64,000 bases of DNA from Crossaster papposus (GCA_037893245.1 JBAIAA010000097.1:744001-808000), one strand, 5' to 3'; positions 1 to 12,293 are shown, counted from the first letter of the stretch. Notes: generated from the sequence alone by a model not told the origin. Translations and numbers: made by a program.

Positions 1-31
1 TTCGCTGTCCCTCGTCTCGACGAGACACTAT

Positions 32-340
32 ATGCGCTGGTGGGTGGGTGCAGAGTGGTTTTCCACTCTCGGCTTAGCGTCTGGCTATTGGCAGGTTGAC
101 CTCGATGAGGATGCCAGCCAGAAGTCAACCTTTGTAGTGCGGAACGGTTTATACAGGTGGCGATGCATGCCCTTTGGTCTTTGCAACGCCCCTGCTACCT
201 TTGAAAGGGTGATGGAGAAGGTGATGGCAGGTCTTCAGTGGGATATCCTGCTGATATACCTGGACGATGTCATTGTGTTTGGCAAGACTGTGAAAGAAGA
301 AATTGAACGACTACGAGTCGTCTTCTCCAGGTTGAGGTGA
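32..340 (+). mobile_element. Gypsy fossil: reverse transcriptase part
   Basis: About 100 residues match the palm of Ty3/gypsy reverse transcriptase. The signatures FSTLGLASGYWQVDL, MPFGLCNAPATFERVM and the YLDD box (here LLIYLDDVIVFGKT) are visible. It is followed within 20 bases by the start of the hAT-like insertion. Confidence 0.9.
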
Positions 341-1419
341 CTTCACCGTTGCATGCGCTCAGGGGCGTCAATCCCATTTCAAATGTGGGGGGGGGGGGGG
401 ACATTACTGAAGTCAAGAATTATTAGAGGGGTTTAGCATGCACATTATACAAACGTCAACGCGAGTGCACAAGAGATGTTGGCACGGCCAACATATCATG
501 CGGCCGGCATAATTATGACAAGCCCAGACGGCGAGCGTCTTCCTGTTTTGGATTGTTTACTTATCCTATTTCAAATGTCTATAGTTGAAAGGAAACCAAC
601 CTCATGTTTTACCGTTCTCGAGAAAACCCTGTGGTTTACATCGGGGCGCAGTGGCCCCCTGACTCTAACACATACCTATTTACTCGATAACAAATTGTCA
701 AGTCGAAAATTTAAACATGGATAATTTGTTTAGGAATTAAAGTGCATTTAATACTAGCTTGGTAATTTTAATTCTTACTTTTCTGGTGAAAATCATTCGC
801 AAAAAATGTTATCCCTGGAAACTATTAGAAAACTATTTCCACAAACGAAATGGTGCAAAGGATTTTGAATGTAGTTTAGAAACACAAGAAAACCTGGAAT
901 AATTCCCATCTGCATTTTAAAATTAATGAGATAAGGTTTTATCCGTTTACTTTTTCAAATAAGTTACGGAGAAGTATCTTGAAAAGTATTTATCAAGTAT
1001 CTTGAAAGTATTAAGCCCAGATTCAATCGGAGGTGCCGGTATTTGTTTTATTCCACCGTCGAATTAATTCAAATAATAAATCCCAAGTCTTTGAACTTTG
1101 ATTGACGGCCAACTGATAACAGTAGAAATTTCCACGAAGTTATTTGTTATTGTTTCCGAGTGTGATGGAAGTGAAGAATAAAATGTCAGTTATGGTAAAA
1201 TGAATGAACAACCACAATTAAAATGCAAGTGAAATGTTCGGGCAAATCTTTTGCGCCGCGCATTTGGTCGTCTGCTACGCGTACTTAAACCTTTGCTTCG
1301 CGTCTTCGGCTTCGGTTCGCCTGCGACTTCGGAATCACTGAGAAGTAAATACAGTAGCGCGTTAACGTCAGGTTCTGTTGGCTCCGCAGCCGTTGTTGGA
1401 CATGTCATCTTCTGTAATC

Positions 1420-1790
1420 ATGGTTTATTAAAGTCATACCTAAGTGATCGTAGTCAGTCTGTAAATATCACATTTCCTGTCCGTAAACACTGGTTTTCTG
1501 CAGGGGTCGATACTAGGTCCACTTGTATTCATTGTTTATACTAGTGATCTTCCATTTTTTATATCCCCAAACTGCAACTTATTTATGTAAGCTGATGACT
1601 CCACATTAACATGTGGCTCCTCAAACATTAATATAATAGAAAGTAGCTTAAACACAGCTGTTATAGTTTTCACAACTGGTACGTAAGAAACAATCTATAG
1701 CATTAAACGCCACCAAAACTAAATGTATGCTTATTGGTACAAGGCAGAAAATATCCAATGTTGACTTAAAGGTAGTATTGTCATCTATTT
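1420..1790 (+). mobile_element. Degraded LINE reverse-transcriptase fragment
   Basis: Translated in several frames, it matches the better preserved LINE at 10949-12293: a SYLSDRSQSV block, then a trace of the GVPQGS region, then an ADDSTLTC block (the YADD catalytic motif has lost its Y), then SSLNTA and KTK-like pieces. Frames change and stops occur, so it is dead. It lies inside the hAT-like element. Confidence 0.6.
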
Positions 1791-2575
1791 CAAGTTCACG
1801 CAAAGGGTAATTACCAGCAGTACGCTTGCCGATTGTTAAAACGTGTTTATTTAATGTGTCAGCAATGTCGGCGGAATCGTCAATATTTCACAGTTTTGGG
1901 GGAAGTAATCGAATTTGTTACAGTTCAGTTGTCTGCTCATTAGGGAGTACCTCCTGCAGAGTTTTCCACATCATAGGTGAATTGCTTTTGATTTCTTCTA
2001 AGGCGGATGTGCGAGTGTTCACTCTTTTTTACTGCGGATTGCATTAGTTAACATTGTGCCGCAGGTCTTTGTATTAATCCCAATGGATTTGTGAGCCTGT
2101 GCGCTTTGCAATTTTGTTTACACGATCGCGCTGCTGCATAAGTTTAGGAATTTCGCTATCGAGCTACTGTACTCATGCAGGCACAACGTAACGTAACTTC
2201 GTACTCCAAAGCAGCTCATCACCCAATGTTAATGATATCATCACAATAAAGTTCTCAATATTGACTGTTGTCTACTTTAATGCAAACCTTGTTTGAGCTT
2301 AAAAACTACTAAGAAGTTAAGTTCCAACAAATATAAGCTCCGGTGATCTCATATTCCCTAATTTTAACGTATTTCATATTTACACCCATTCGTGTTTGAG
2401 AGGGTATACAGGAAATTGCAATCAACTTCATGACTGTTTGTAATATTTCTTATGTGGTGGGTTTTATTCCTGCGTTTGGTAAAGTACATGTACACTTTGA
2501 CGCTCGTTTTATGATTTCAATTATTATTATTATAATCATTTATTATTCTGACATTTTGATCGGACATTGCGCCGT

Positions 2576-3126
2576 GTAATCAGTGATTGGTTCATAATAA
2601 ACGGTTGATCCACATAGAAATGCAAGTTGCACTCAACATTATAATTATCGGTGTTTATTGACTTTTAGTTTTAATGGCCTTTGACCATTTCTTAATTAGG
2701 GATTGCACCACTTGAAACTTTTTTAAGTGGCGGATTTTGCTCCAGCAAGGTGTCAGCTACACATTAAACGTGTAATTAGCACTAATTACAGACCTTCTTA
2801 ATTATACTTTGCATTATATATCATGTTCTTAAGCTTGTGATCAGTGATCGGTCTACGATAATCTGTTGATATACACATAAATGCAAGTTGCACTCAACGT
2901 TATAATTATTAGTGTTTAATGACTAATATGATGACCTTTGGCCCTTTCTTAATTAGGGATGGCACCACTTGAAACTTTCTTAAGTGGCGAATTTTACTCC
3001 AGCAAGGTGTCAGCTACAGATTGACACTTGTTTTATCCTTGCACTCAAAATTATGATCAAACGTGTAATTAGCACTAATTAAAGACCTTCTTAAATGTAC
3101 TTAGCACCAATTATATTTTTCTTAAG
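2576..3126. repeat. Tandem duplication of a unit of about 260 bp
   Basis: Two head-to-tail copies, about 2576-2838 and 2839-3126. Shared blocks include ATGCAAGTTGCACTCAAC, the CTTAATTAGGGAT..GCACCACTTGAAAC stretch and the CAGCAAGGTGTCAGCTACA stretch. The second copy carries about 40 extra bases. No coding content was seen. Confidence 0.75.
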
Positions 3127-3505
3127 TATACAAATCCTATTCAATACACGACAAACTTTCGACTTATGAAGAAATTATGTTTGCACTCAAGATTATGATT
3201 AAATCAAATTTTTGGGGGTCTGTCAGGGGCTCCCCCCTCTCAACGCACCACTCGCCAAACTTAAGAAAACCCATTTTGCAGTTATCCCAGTCACCCCTAC
3301 ATATCCCACGCTTCAAACCTTTTGCACTCAAAATTATGATTAAACCTGGCTGGGCTCCCGGACTATATTATGAGATACACGAGTTCGAAAACATGGGGGG
3401 GACATTTGATATTGTGTCCCCCACCCTTCAAAATATGGGGGGACGTGTCCCCCTGTCCCCCCCCCCCCCCCCCCCCCCCCCAGGATTGACGCCCATGCAT
3501 GCGCT

Positions 3506-3990
3506 GACTGAAAAGTCGCGTGAGTTCCAGTGGACAGATGCCTGCCAACATGCATTTGTTGGGTTAAAGCAGAGGCTGCAGACAGCACCGGTGTTGGCAT
3601 ACCCCGTTCCTGATAGCGACTACATCTTAGATACAGATGCTAGATACAGACAGTTGGGGCTGCGAATAAGGCCAAGGTGACAACGACCAGTGAGGTTGAC
3701 GATGGTCGCCATGAGGTTGACCCTGACGTGCCGATCCCAGAGGCAAGGGTGAGGGGCATTTTTGCTCAACCACACTTGCCTAAGGATGCAGTCAAAGAGG
3801 GTCAACTTGGTGACGGCAGTATTGGTTGGATGATTAGGTCAAAGAAGTCGGGCAGTTGGCCCAGTTTAGAGACTGTGTCAGCCTCTGGTCCTTTTGTGAT
3901 CAGTTGGAGGTGCTTGGGAGTCCGACGATGGAAAGTCGGTGAGGTTGCGACTACTACTTCCAGGGAGATTTAGAGAGGTCGTACTTCAGG
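3506..3990 (+). mobile_element. Gypsy fossil: RNase H and connection part
   Basis: Resumes gypsy pol right after the hAT-like insertion. The start (ALTEKSREFQW, then TAPVLAYPVPDSDYILDTDA) is the typical Ty3/gypsy RNase H entry, followed by less conserved connection-like sequence. Confidence 0.8.
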
Positions 3991-4387
3991 AGCTGCATGG
4001 TAGCCGGACGAGTGACCATACAAAGCATAGAACTTCAGCTTCCACTGGCATTCCTAAAAAATACCAAAATTCATAACGAGTAACAGATCATAATACAATA
4101 TACACTGCATCCAATGCCAGAGCTTCAATCGAGCCACTCACATGTCACTAACAAATCACTCACAAATCACTTCGTCAAAGTTAATCAACAGCTCGCGAGT
4201 CGACCAAAAATGAACGATGCGTGACCGACTTGCAGCGACCAGAACACTGATATACAACACTACAAAGAGACGATAAACACGACATGTATAACAAATTAAC
4301 GATGAACCAGTTATTAAACAACCCTAAGATTTGCATCAGCAATTACCTCTTGACACACATATTGAAAAGGTGGATGGCATTTTGAAC

Positions 4388-4830
4388 AAATTAATTTCTA
4401 GTGCGACAGAGTGAAATGGGTGGAACACAAAGGAGGATGCCAGATATGTTGAATTTTAAATGATTATTCAATGGGTGTGAGGAGTCATGCATAATTTTGT
4501 TAACTTTCAACAAAACCCGATGCTCAAACAAGGAAACAATTGAGGGAAGATTCGAATTAATTATACGTTGGGCAATCTTCCTGGGTCTTTCTAACTTCTT
4601 GATGTTTTCTTTTGACAAGTTACCAAAGTTACAAACAAGACAACAAGTAAGAATACTCTGAATCAAGGACTGTAAAAGAGAATTAAAAACCTAATGTCAA
4701 CGCACAATTCCTTCAATTTCCTCAGGAAATATAATCTTTGATTTGCTTTTCCTGCAACACTTTTACAGTTGTTCGTCCATGCTAGTTTACTATCAATCAC
4801 AGTACCCAAATACTTGTACTCAGACAATTG
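4388..4830 (-). mobile_element. LINE 3' fragment (C-terminal part of RT ORF), minus strand
   Basis: Reading from 4830 down gives QLSEYKYLGTVIDSKLAW, then a KANQRLYFLRKL block, then IQSILTCCLVCNFGNLSKE and RIINSNLPSIVSLFEHR, ending with DSSHPLNNHLKF. This is the conserved tail after the RT domain in CR1/Rex1/jockey-type LINEs. The piece is 5' truncated, has at least one stop, and separates the gypsy connection region from the integrase. Confidence 0.75.
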
Positions 4831-4889
4831 CTGAATAGGTTGATCATGATACTAAAGGCTCATGAACTACTGCTGACCGACGGAAATCA

Positions 4890-5884
4890 AAATCAAAAAT
4901 TAATCAGATGTTGCGAGCTGTGTGAGAAGAGGATATCTCCTGCGAAGAGGAGAGTTTCCCCGATCCAACAGTATTTGGTGGGCGAGCCCATGGAAAGAGT
5001 GGCTGTGAACTTGCTGGGGCCACTCCCCGGCCCCCGGAGTGACAGTGGCAACGTCTGGATCATGGTAGTTGGTTACTACTGCTCCAAATGGATGGAGGCA
5101 TACGCTTTGCATGATGCTAAGGCAGAGACGGTAGCGAACAAGTTTATCAGTGAGTTTGTCTGTCGGTTTGGCATTCCCTTGGAATTGCATTCCGATCAGG
5201 AGACAAACTTTAAGTCGGCGGTGTTTGGCGGGATGTGTAAGGTCCTGTGAACCATTAACATGGTTGCTGTAATGATTGATCCGAGGAGTAGACAGCGTGA
5301 CTGGGACGAGTGTTTACCGTACGCATATTTTGCTTATTGGTGCACTCCCCAAGAGTCCACTGGCGAGTCTCCAAACATGATGATGTTTGTAAGGGAGGCG
5401 AGGCTTCAAATTGATTTGCTGGTTGAGGGTCCTACAGTAGAGGACGCAACGGCGACAGATTTTGCCCAGAGGTTACGGCAGAATCTGCAAGAGGCACATG
5501 GCAGGGCCAGAGAGTGCCTGAAGCAGAGTGCCAAAAACCAGAAGCGAAATTACGATCACAGGGTACATGGAGAAGGCCTAAAGGAAGGCCAATTTGCCTG
5601 GCTGTACAAGCACGAGGGCGAGGAAGAAGGGAAGAAGGCTAGAACTTCGATGGGTAGGACCATACTTGGTGGTCAACAGACTCTCTGATGTGACCTACCG
5701 GATTCAGCTGAAGCCTGGGAGTAGGGTGGTTGTAGTTCACGGCGACCGACTGAAGCCATACACCGGCGAGAATTTTGAGACGTGGGGGTACCAGCCCAAG
5801 ATAGTGGAGGAACCCTTGACCGAAGAACAAGATGAAGTTCCTAAGACCATGCCTAGTAACCTAATTGTAGAGTTAGGTGTATGA
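4890..5884 (+). mobile_element. Gypsy fossil: integrase part
   Basis: Zinc-finger remnant (CCELCEKR), then the integrase core with PMERVAVNLLGPLP, GRFGIP-like (CRFGIPLELHSDQ) and later CTPQESTGESPNMMMF, then the C-terminal region with RWVGPYLVV and VVHGDRLKPYTG. This order and these motifs are typical of Ty3/gypsy integrase. It is broken. Confidence 0.88.
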
Positions 5885-6439
5885 GTAGAGGTTGAGCAAG
5901 GATAACTTCATGGCCACGAACAAGTTGGTTCTTACCCCCTCCCTTCACACCCTTAATACAAATCGGTATGTAGGTCTAAATGCATACATTATCATATACT
6001 GTACCAAGATACGCTTAGGATACACTACTATTATGACATACTGGTGACCATTTTTGAATTAATAATGCTAAAAACCAAATATGACTTACTTTGATCACAT
6101 CAGATGTATGTTGAACTGCTTCCTTATCATGGCAAATGTAGGGTTTGGCTCCAAAATCAGCTTTGCACGGCATTTAGAGCCAGAGTTATGGCATAATGAA
6201 GATGTATATAGCGGCCATTTTAAAATCCAAGATGGCCGCCCTCTGCCAAAACTTCAAAATTGCCAACATGTTTTGTTGTGCTCTCTAGTACCTAAATAAC
6301 AAGACTAGGTGGGTGGGATCTTTTAATCATTCATTTCCTACGGATCACCATAAGCTCCCTGACTATGATGTCGATGGAGCAAATCTCTTACGGAGTTTCC
6401 AGGCTGTATGGCAAAATCCGAATGAGGTCCATTCGCCGT
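5885..6439. other. No gene recognised
   Basis: Sequence 3' of the gypsy integrase. An LTR relic would be expected here but no paired LTR can be shown. About 6060-6300 has the look of an interspersed repeat (AAATGTAGGGTTTGGCTCC, then CAAGATGGCCGCC), with no second copy in the window. Confidence 0.4.
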
Positions 6440-6765
6440 TGCTACTTTACCAGTGTTAGAAGGCGCGGCAGTGCTGCGTCTGGTTGCGTATTCAATGTTA
6501 CGGTAGTTTGTGATGATAGGCGGGTAGCCCTGAGGTGTCTTATAATGTTACGAGCAAATGTTGTAATGCCGATCCTATTGAGATGAACTCCATCAGATGC
6601 AAGATGGGGGTGGTTAATGTTATCATTGTTAATGAACTTCAACTGGCGCAATTGACATATATCATTGAGCTGTTTATTTACCATTACAATTGTTCTGTAT
6701 TCCCTGTTGTTTAATTTTCGGATCGCCTGTGAATCACTGAAGAGATGACGATGTCCCGGATGTTA
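6440..6765 (-). mobile_element. LINE ORF1, C-terminal half of SGNH esterase domain
   Basis: Minus-strand translation gives RDIVISSVIHRR, then (after a frameshift) NNREYRTIVMVNKQLNDI, FINNDNI and SDGVHLNRIG. The D-x-x-H in DGVHLN is the catalytic Asp/His block of SGNH hydrolases, and I/V-x-SS before it is also typical. Such esterase domains occur in ORF1 of CR1/L2-clade LINEs. This is the missing 3' half of the ORF1 at 16184-17470: joined across the 6766-16180 insertion with one TTA/TAA copy removed, the reading passes from EKHN directly to IRDIVISS. Confidence 0.75.
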
Positions 6766-7105
6766 CATTAACAGCACGTTGTCGTGAAAGTTGGTACCTT
6801 AATATTTCTACACAAAACCCCCGACACCAGGGGTTTTGTGTACACACCTTATCAGCTTGATCAGACGGTTATTTACGACCCCCATGACAGCGGCCAAGCC
6901 GCAAGCCTGGGAGATGCCTTTTCCAGCTCCGACTGCATGACCACAGTCTTACAATTGCATATATACATGTACATGTACATGTACTTCTAAGGTGTACAAA
7001 TTCTATGTACTTGTACAATTTACATGTGGTTGTAGAAACTATGCACATATGCAAGATGTACTTTGTCAAGCTTCAAGCATTGAGACTTATCCCACCCGTG
7101 AAGTC
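6766..7105 (+). repeat. Subterminal repeat, left copy
   Basis: About 340 bases, including the GTCGTGAAAGTTGGTACC stretch, CAGACGGTTATTTACGACCC and CCCACCCGTGAAGTC. An inverted copy lies at 14191-14910. The two copies agree along their length apart from a MITE inserted in the right copy and small differences in the TACATG-rich middle. Confidence 0.8.
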
Positions 7106-9493
7106 AAATACATATTTGTTATTGATTCTTAACAATTGTTCATTTCTTTTCATAACGTACTGTATAGCATAGAAGTCTAAATAATTAGTAGGTTCCAGAA
7201 AAAGGTCCCTAGAATGAAAACTACTTGTAAAAAATCCATTTATCTATTCTGAATTGTTCACCAAATAACTGTAGTGGCAATTGAACTGTTGCTGGCAGTA
7301 CAAAGGAAACAAGTTGCACTTTTTTCTGGTTGTATCCTTGAATTTCTATTACGCACTTATCAAAAGAAATAATTCTGATAACAAAGTAACGTATAGCAAA
7401 CCATGACCAAAGGCATGTAGGGAAATTACAGTTGTAAGTTTTAAGATGAATCACAGGTCCTTTGTGTTGTCAGGGACACACGCCTACGACATCTATTATA
7501 ATCACAGTAGGTGAATTAAACTGCTTGAACTGAAAAGCAATGAACCTCGACCATGACGATGGCAGTTATTTATGCTTACGGGCGGGCGGTTGTAGTCGCT
7601 TTATTATTCGACTTTTTCAAAGAGGCGACTATTTATTACCTCTCGGCTCCGGTGATACCTTTGTATTTTACCAGCTATGTGAATAGTACTGCGTTCACAC
7701 ACTTCCCAAACGTAATATAAAGGTTTACGTCCTTTCATTTAAACTAGTCATGCTTTACACCAATTCCTGATGTTTTACTCTGCAAGATTGTTCCTTATAA
7801 AATCTAGACTGATAAAATATTATCGACGTGGCCCAAATTTCCCCTTTTTTTTAAAGATTTAAAAAAAATATATATTTGCGGTTCCTCGTAAGAAACTAAA
7901 CTCTGCGCTGTAAAAGATTATTGCTATGAAACATTTCTGCCACTCGAAGGCAATTACCCCTATCCCATTCATGTTTTTTTGATCTATTTGTTTTAGTCAC
8001 TAATATCAATTTAAATTGAATTTATTTTCAAATCTGCTTTACTGCATTACGACATTAAATTAAATAAGACCAAAGTTGCGGAGACTGAAGACGCCCCAAG
8101 ATTTGTACTCATTACATGTGTATAATAAATGTATGTCCAACTACAAACTTTGCAGTTTGCATCAACTCCTTACAACTTCATATCCTTGAAGCCTTTGATG
8201 GGTTATCCAATATATGGTATGTGTGTGTTCACTGCATGTGGTGACTGGTAAATTAACATCAACAGTATTGGTAGATATAAACAAGCTGATTGTTGTATAA
8301 AGACAGCTGTGGTTGCTGTAGGCCAGGATGTGAAGTCCCTTGTGTAATCAGTCAGTACGCATGCAGCGCGCGTTCGTTTGGTTTGCAATGTATTGCAACG
8401 ATAAAATGAATATTCTTGAGATTGGATACCACATTTAAAATTGTGAGGGTCTTTAAAACAGCAATTGTATTAACAAATGAAGTACGTGTAGCCTTATCGT
8501 TTACAAGAAATTAAAAAAAAAACTATTTTGAGAGATATAAGGATCGCGAATGTATTCTTTAACACTAGTTATCCTACACAGTGTAGATACACGCTCGAGT
8601 ACTATACGTGCACTCTGGTTTGTACACACACCGTCAGTACATATGGTTCATGCCGGTGGGGGGGGGGGGGGGGGGGGGGACGGAGGGGGGCCCTTCGAGG
8701 CTGCGATTGCGAAACGCTGTGATAACGTCCATTTTCAAAATAGGGGGTAACAATTTTTTCATGCGAAAAATAAAGAGTTTTTGGCATCCAATCTTAACAT
8801 CTTGTCTTTTGTAGTTGAAAAAAATTGTTATTTACCTTAATTTTTATCATCCAATGACAAAAATTGTATTGAAAATGAAAAAGCAGTCGAAAAAAAATGA
8901 ACATTGACGTACCGTTGATGCACGTGTTGGGCCAATATTGTTTACAATAAATCTTTGGGCATGGGCCAGGCAGGCACATGTTAAAGTCGGGCGACTTTAC
9001 TCCGCGTTTACCCTACGTATAAGCCTGTGTGGAGCAGGGGACCCGACATGCGAAAGCGCCATAGAGTTTAGTATAACAATGCATGAATGGTCAAAATTAT
9101 TGGTCAACCAACCAGGTCGTTTGGGGATTTGACCAATGGGGACAGTGCAATCATGGCTTTTACGCGCTTTGATCTGAGCGGAAAGAAAACACTTTTGCGT
9201 GGGCTGTGATCTGACTAGACAGTGTGGCGCCACCCTTGACCGAAAAGCAATCAACCTCTGCTGTGACAATGATGGAAAGATGTTTACGCTTTCCAGAACT
9301 CGTGGGGCGAAACTTGTTATTCAATTTTTTTCAAAAAGGGCAATTGTTTGCATCTTTCGACGGAAGTTGGTTGTATTGCATTGTAAAGCTGCATTGACGT
9401 AAAGTCCTTTGTTATCCCGAGCATCACTGGATATGGGACCGGCTTTCGTGTAAACTCGGCTTTCGTGTTCGAGGTCACTGCATGAAGCTTCTA
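7106..9493. other. No gene recognised; contains a 22-base G run
   Basis: AT-rich sequence without coding signatures, RNA genes or paired repeats that I could find. It carries an uninterrupted G run at 8658-8679, flanked by more G-rich sequence. Open frames over the run only reflect the homopolymer. Confidence 0.5.
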
Positions 9494-9516
9494 TCTATAC
9501 TATAAAAGATGTTAAA

Positions 9517-9597
9517 TTCGCCATCTTGTCCCTGGGCGCCGCCATCTTGGAACACAGGGCCGCGCCATCTTGGCGCGTGGTTGGCGCCATCTTGGCT
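9517..9597. repeat. GCCATCTTGG-type repeats
   Basis: Four nearby copies of a GCCATCTTG(G/T) motif separated by GC-rich spacers, inside the Helitron close to its 5' end. The motif equals the core of a YY1-type site, but here it is more likely just part of the element. Confidence 0.6.
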
Positions 9598-10639
9598 TTT
9601 GGTCGGGCGACTCGTCGCCGCGCGTGCGTGCCGCCGGCGTCGGTGCGGCGGGGTGCCGGATCGTTCGCGACGGGGAATCCCCGGGGAATCCCCCGGGGAA
9701 TAAGATTTAAAAAAAAATCGTACTCGTCCGAAGTGAGATTTAAAAGAAACGGACGTTACCGATAAACGCGTAATCGCTTTTCGATTGCCTGTCGATGTCT
9801 GTGGGCCTTTTTGCGTGAACTACTGTGTTATTTTTGCATTGTCCTTGCCCGGAGTTTGGGCCGAAGCCTTCCCGAAATCGTACTACCGTAACTCGGTTGC
9901 CGAATTGTTGGCCGTTTGCGATTAAGCGGCGGCTACATGCGTTACGCGAAGCCTTCGCAAATTGATTGTATCCGCCTTGCTTGCGCGGTGGCCGAGTTGG
10001 TGCCGAGTTTGTTGTTCGCCATTGGGCGGCCCCGTCACGTGTTATTTGAGCTTTATACTCCCTTGGTTATTAATGCGGAGTTTGAGCGCCAGCTTCATTT
10101 TCGGCCTGAATTTTCTGCGCGTCGACCACATTGCAGTCACAGCTTGGGAACGTTAAAAAAATGATTTAGTCCTTTCGTGTTGCCTTTTGAGCAAATTTCT
10201 TTGCTTCACATTGTCGATACTTAAATATTACACCATTATCTGTCTCAAAACACTCCGAAACATATCGCTATTGCCTCAATTTGAATTTTGATCGTGCAAA
10301 AAAGTCGCGAAATTGTATGGCGATGGTGGATATGAATATGCAATTTAGAAACGTGACTGCAGTACGTCAGTTGAGGGCGCACTGTCAGACGGCCGGTCTG
10401 TTTTGTTTTTTTTAATCGATGATGTAAATCAGAAATCCCGAAGTGGTTTGTATTGTTTCCCGTACGATTCCTGTTAAAAATCACGAGACGCAGGCAGCTG
10501 CAAGCGAAGATGGACTGCCTATTGAGTATTATTAGTTCGGAATTCGGGAGTATTTTTACAAAGATTGTTTTTATTCAGAGTCAATGGTATTCTACGGAGC
10601 CCCTAAAGGGACACATGACGAATACAAATCACTGTTACG

Positions 10640-10790
10640 AAATAATTTGAGTTTTTTTCGTGCACTCAAAATAACTTATTTCGTGAGCTCGAAATGTTTT
10701 CGTGGCCACGAAATGACTTCGTGGGCATGAACAAATCTGTTCGTGAGCTCGAAATAATTTCGTGCGCTCAAAATACTTTCTAGCTGGTAC
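10640..10790. repeat. Cluster of palindromic TTTCGTG...CGAAAT units
   Basis: Six or seven units of about 20-22 bases, each of the form TTTCGTG-NNC-CGAAAT. One is a perfect 16-base palindrome (TTTCGTGGCCACGAAA). Within the 3' third of the Helitron. Confidence 0.7.
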
Positions 10791-10948
10791 TCTACTCGCT
10801 AAGTTTCGCGGTTTGTTTGTCATACAATCCATTATGTTGTATTGTTAAGACGTCAACAGGGTGTATCTAAAGTTACGATTTCACCCAGCTAGCAGGTGCC
10901 ACGCGAAGCACGGCATCCTGCTAGTTTGTACAAAAACAGATCGACTCG

Positions 10949-12293
10949 ATGGCAGTGGGAAAAGCAACAGGCCTTGATGGCGTAAGTGTAAAGATCCTAA
11001 AGGTTGCTTGTCCATATGTAGTTAACTCGTTAACGTATATATTAAATTTCTCAATAAGAAGTGGTCAATACCCTAATGCTTGGAAACATGCTTCTGTAAT
11101 TCCAATACATAAAGGTGGAGACAAAGGTTGTGTTAATAACTATCGGCCAATTTCCATTCTTCCGATTGTCTCAAAAATTATGGAGAGGGCCGTGCACAAC
11201 GATCTGTATTCCTACCTTGATGAAAACCGTTTGATCTCCCCTTGCCAATCAGGTTTCAGACCCCTGCATTCAACAGAAACCATTCTGCATGGATTAATTG
11301 ATAATTGTCTCCGTGCAGTAGAGCACGGGAAAATCACTGGCACTGTTTTTATTGATCTGAGCAAGGCTTTTGATTCAGTAGATCATAGTATTTTATTGGA
11401 GAAGCCACAATTGAATTTGTCTGCGTCGGTTATGACTTGGTTTAAGTCATATTTAACCGATCGCAAACAATCAGTTTGCATTAAAAAACGCTACTCTGGG
11501 GATCTACCTCTCAGAACTGGCGTTCCATAAGGATCAATTTTGGGACCTTTGTTGTTCATAATTTACACAAATGATATCTCACGATGCATTCCCGAAAACT
11601 GCCAAATGCACATGTACGCAGACGACTCCACAATAACATGTAGCTCCTCCAGCCGAGATGAAATAGAACGTAGCCTTAACACAGCAATGGCAAATATTAA
11701 TGATTGGGTTGCCCAAAATAGGTTAACAATTAACGCTACCAAAACTAAGTCTATGGTCATCGGCTCTAAACACAAGGTAGCTTCAACCCACCTTAACATT
11801 GTTATTAATAACGATCAGGTCGAACAGGTTACGTCATTCAAGTGTTTGGGTGTTATCATTGACGATTCACTAACATGGTCTCCTCATATTGATTATATAA
11901 AAAACAAAGTTTCTTCTAAACTAGGCATGTTAAGTAGAATCCGCCACATCATCCCGAAAAGCAGTCTGCATACTTAGGTTAAAAGTTTTGTAATACATGT
12001 ACCGAGTTTGGACAATTGCTGTACGGTTTGGGGAGGCAGATACAATGCACATAATAACTTGCTCAACCGACTGTTAAAAAGAGCCGCCAGATTAATCCTT
12101 GGTTGTCCATATCTAACTGCTTCGAGTATGTTTAATGAACTGAATTGGTTACCTTTTGCCGAGAGAATCTGTTTCAAAAAATGTATTCTAGTGTACAAAT
12201 GCATACATGAGTTATGCCCAGAGTACATGGGTCATTACACGTCATTCCAGACACTTTTTTGCTCGACCCCCTCCGATTTCGATTAAATTTGGT
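10949..12293 (+). mobile_element. LINE reverse transcriptase, CR1/jockey-like, inactive
   Basis: The RT domain is readable from about residue 1: GKATGLDGVSVKILK, the WKHASVIPIHKGGD finger, NYRPISILPIVSKIMER, motif A FIDLSKAFDSVDH, motif B region LRTGVP-stop-GSILGPLLF, and motif C MYADDST. Then come the thumb and the conserved C-terminal tail (VWGG...RAARLILGC). The glutamine of GVPQGS is a TAA stop (11527-11529); another stop follows LHT near 11975 and the frame shifts after it. The endonuclease is missing, so the copy is 5' truncated. It begins just after the Helitron and ends where the foldback element starts. Confidence 0.9.

Larger units (their letters stand above)
360..3497. mobile_element. 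hAT-like element inserted in the gypsy fossil
   Basis: The left end reads CAGGGGCGTCAATCC and the right end is its near inverse, GGATTGACGCCCATG. The 8 bases CATGCGCT occur directly outside both ends (352-359 and 3498-3505). An 8-bp target duplication with a CAGGGGCG-type terminus is the hallmark of hAT transposons. Gypsy pol coding stops at the left flank and resumes at the right flank, which independently confirms the insertion. Long G or C runs lie just inside both ends. No transposase was recognised, so it looks non-autonomous or gutted; it carries a LINE fragment and a tandem duplication. Confidence 0.8.
1..5884 (+). mobile_element. Ty3/gypsy retroelement fossil, pol region, split by later insertions
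   Basis: Remains of one gypsy-type pol region in a single orientation, already inside reverse transcriptase at the window start. The order is reverse transcriptase (to about 340), RNase H and connection region (about 3506-3990), then integrase core and C-terminal region (about 4890-5881), which is the normal Ty3/gypsy order. It is broken: two later insertions (a hAT-like element and a LINE fragment) plus several small breaks. Gag, protease and clear LTRs were not recognised; the 5' part lies outside the window. The amount of decay and nesting suggests an old insertion. Not a host gene. Confidence 0.85.
9494..10924 (+). mobile_element. Non-autonomous Helitron
   Basis: The 5' end reads TCTATACTATAAAAGATG and the 3' end reads CTAG, preceded by an imperfect GC-rich hairpin (GCCACGCGAAGCACGGC) about 8 bases upstream. 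It sits between A (9493) and T (10925). TC at the 5' end, hairpin plus CTRR at the 3' end and an A|T target without duplication define Helitrons. There is no Rep/helicase coding, so it depends on other copies. It contains short CGCCATCTTGG repeats near the 5' end and palindromic units near the 3' end. Confidence 0.78.

Noticed and set aside
6784-6990. Shared frame VGTLIFLHKTPDT in both copies of the subterminal repeat
   Set aside because: The copies are nearly identical DNA, so a shared frame is expected; no known domain.
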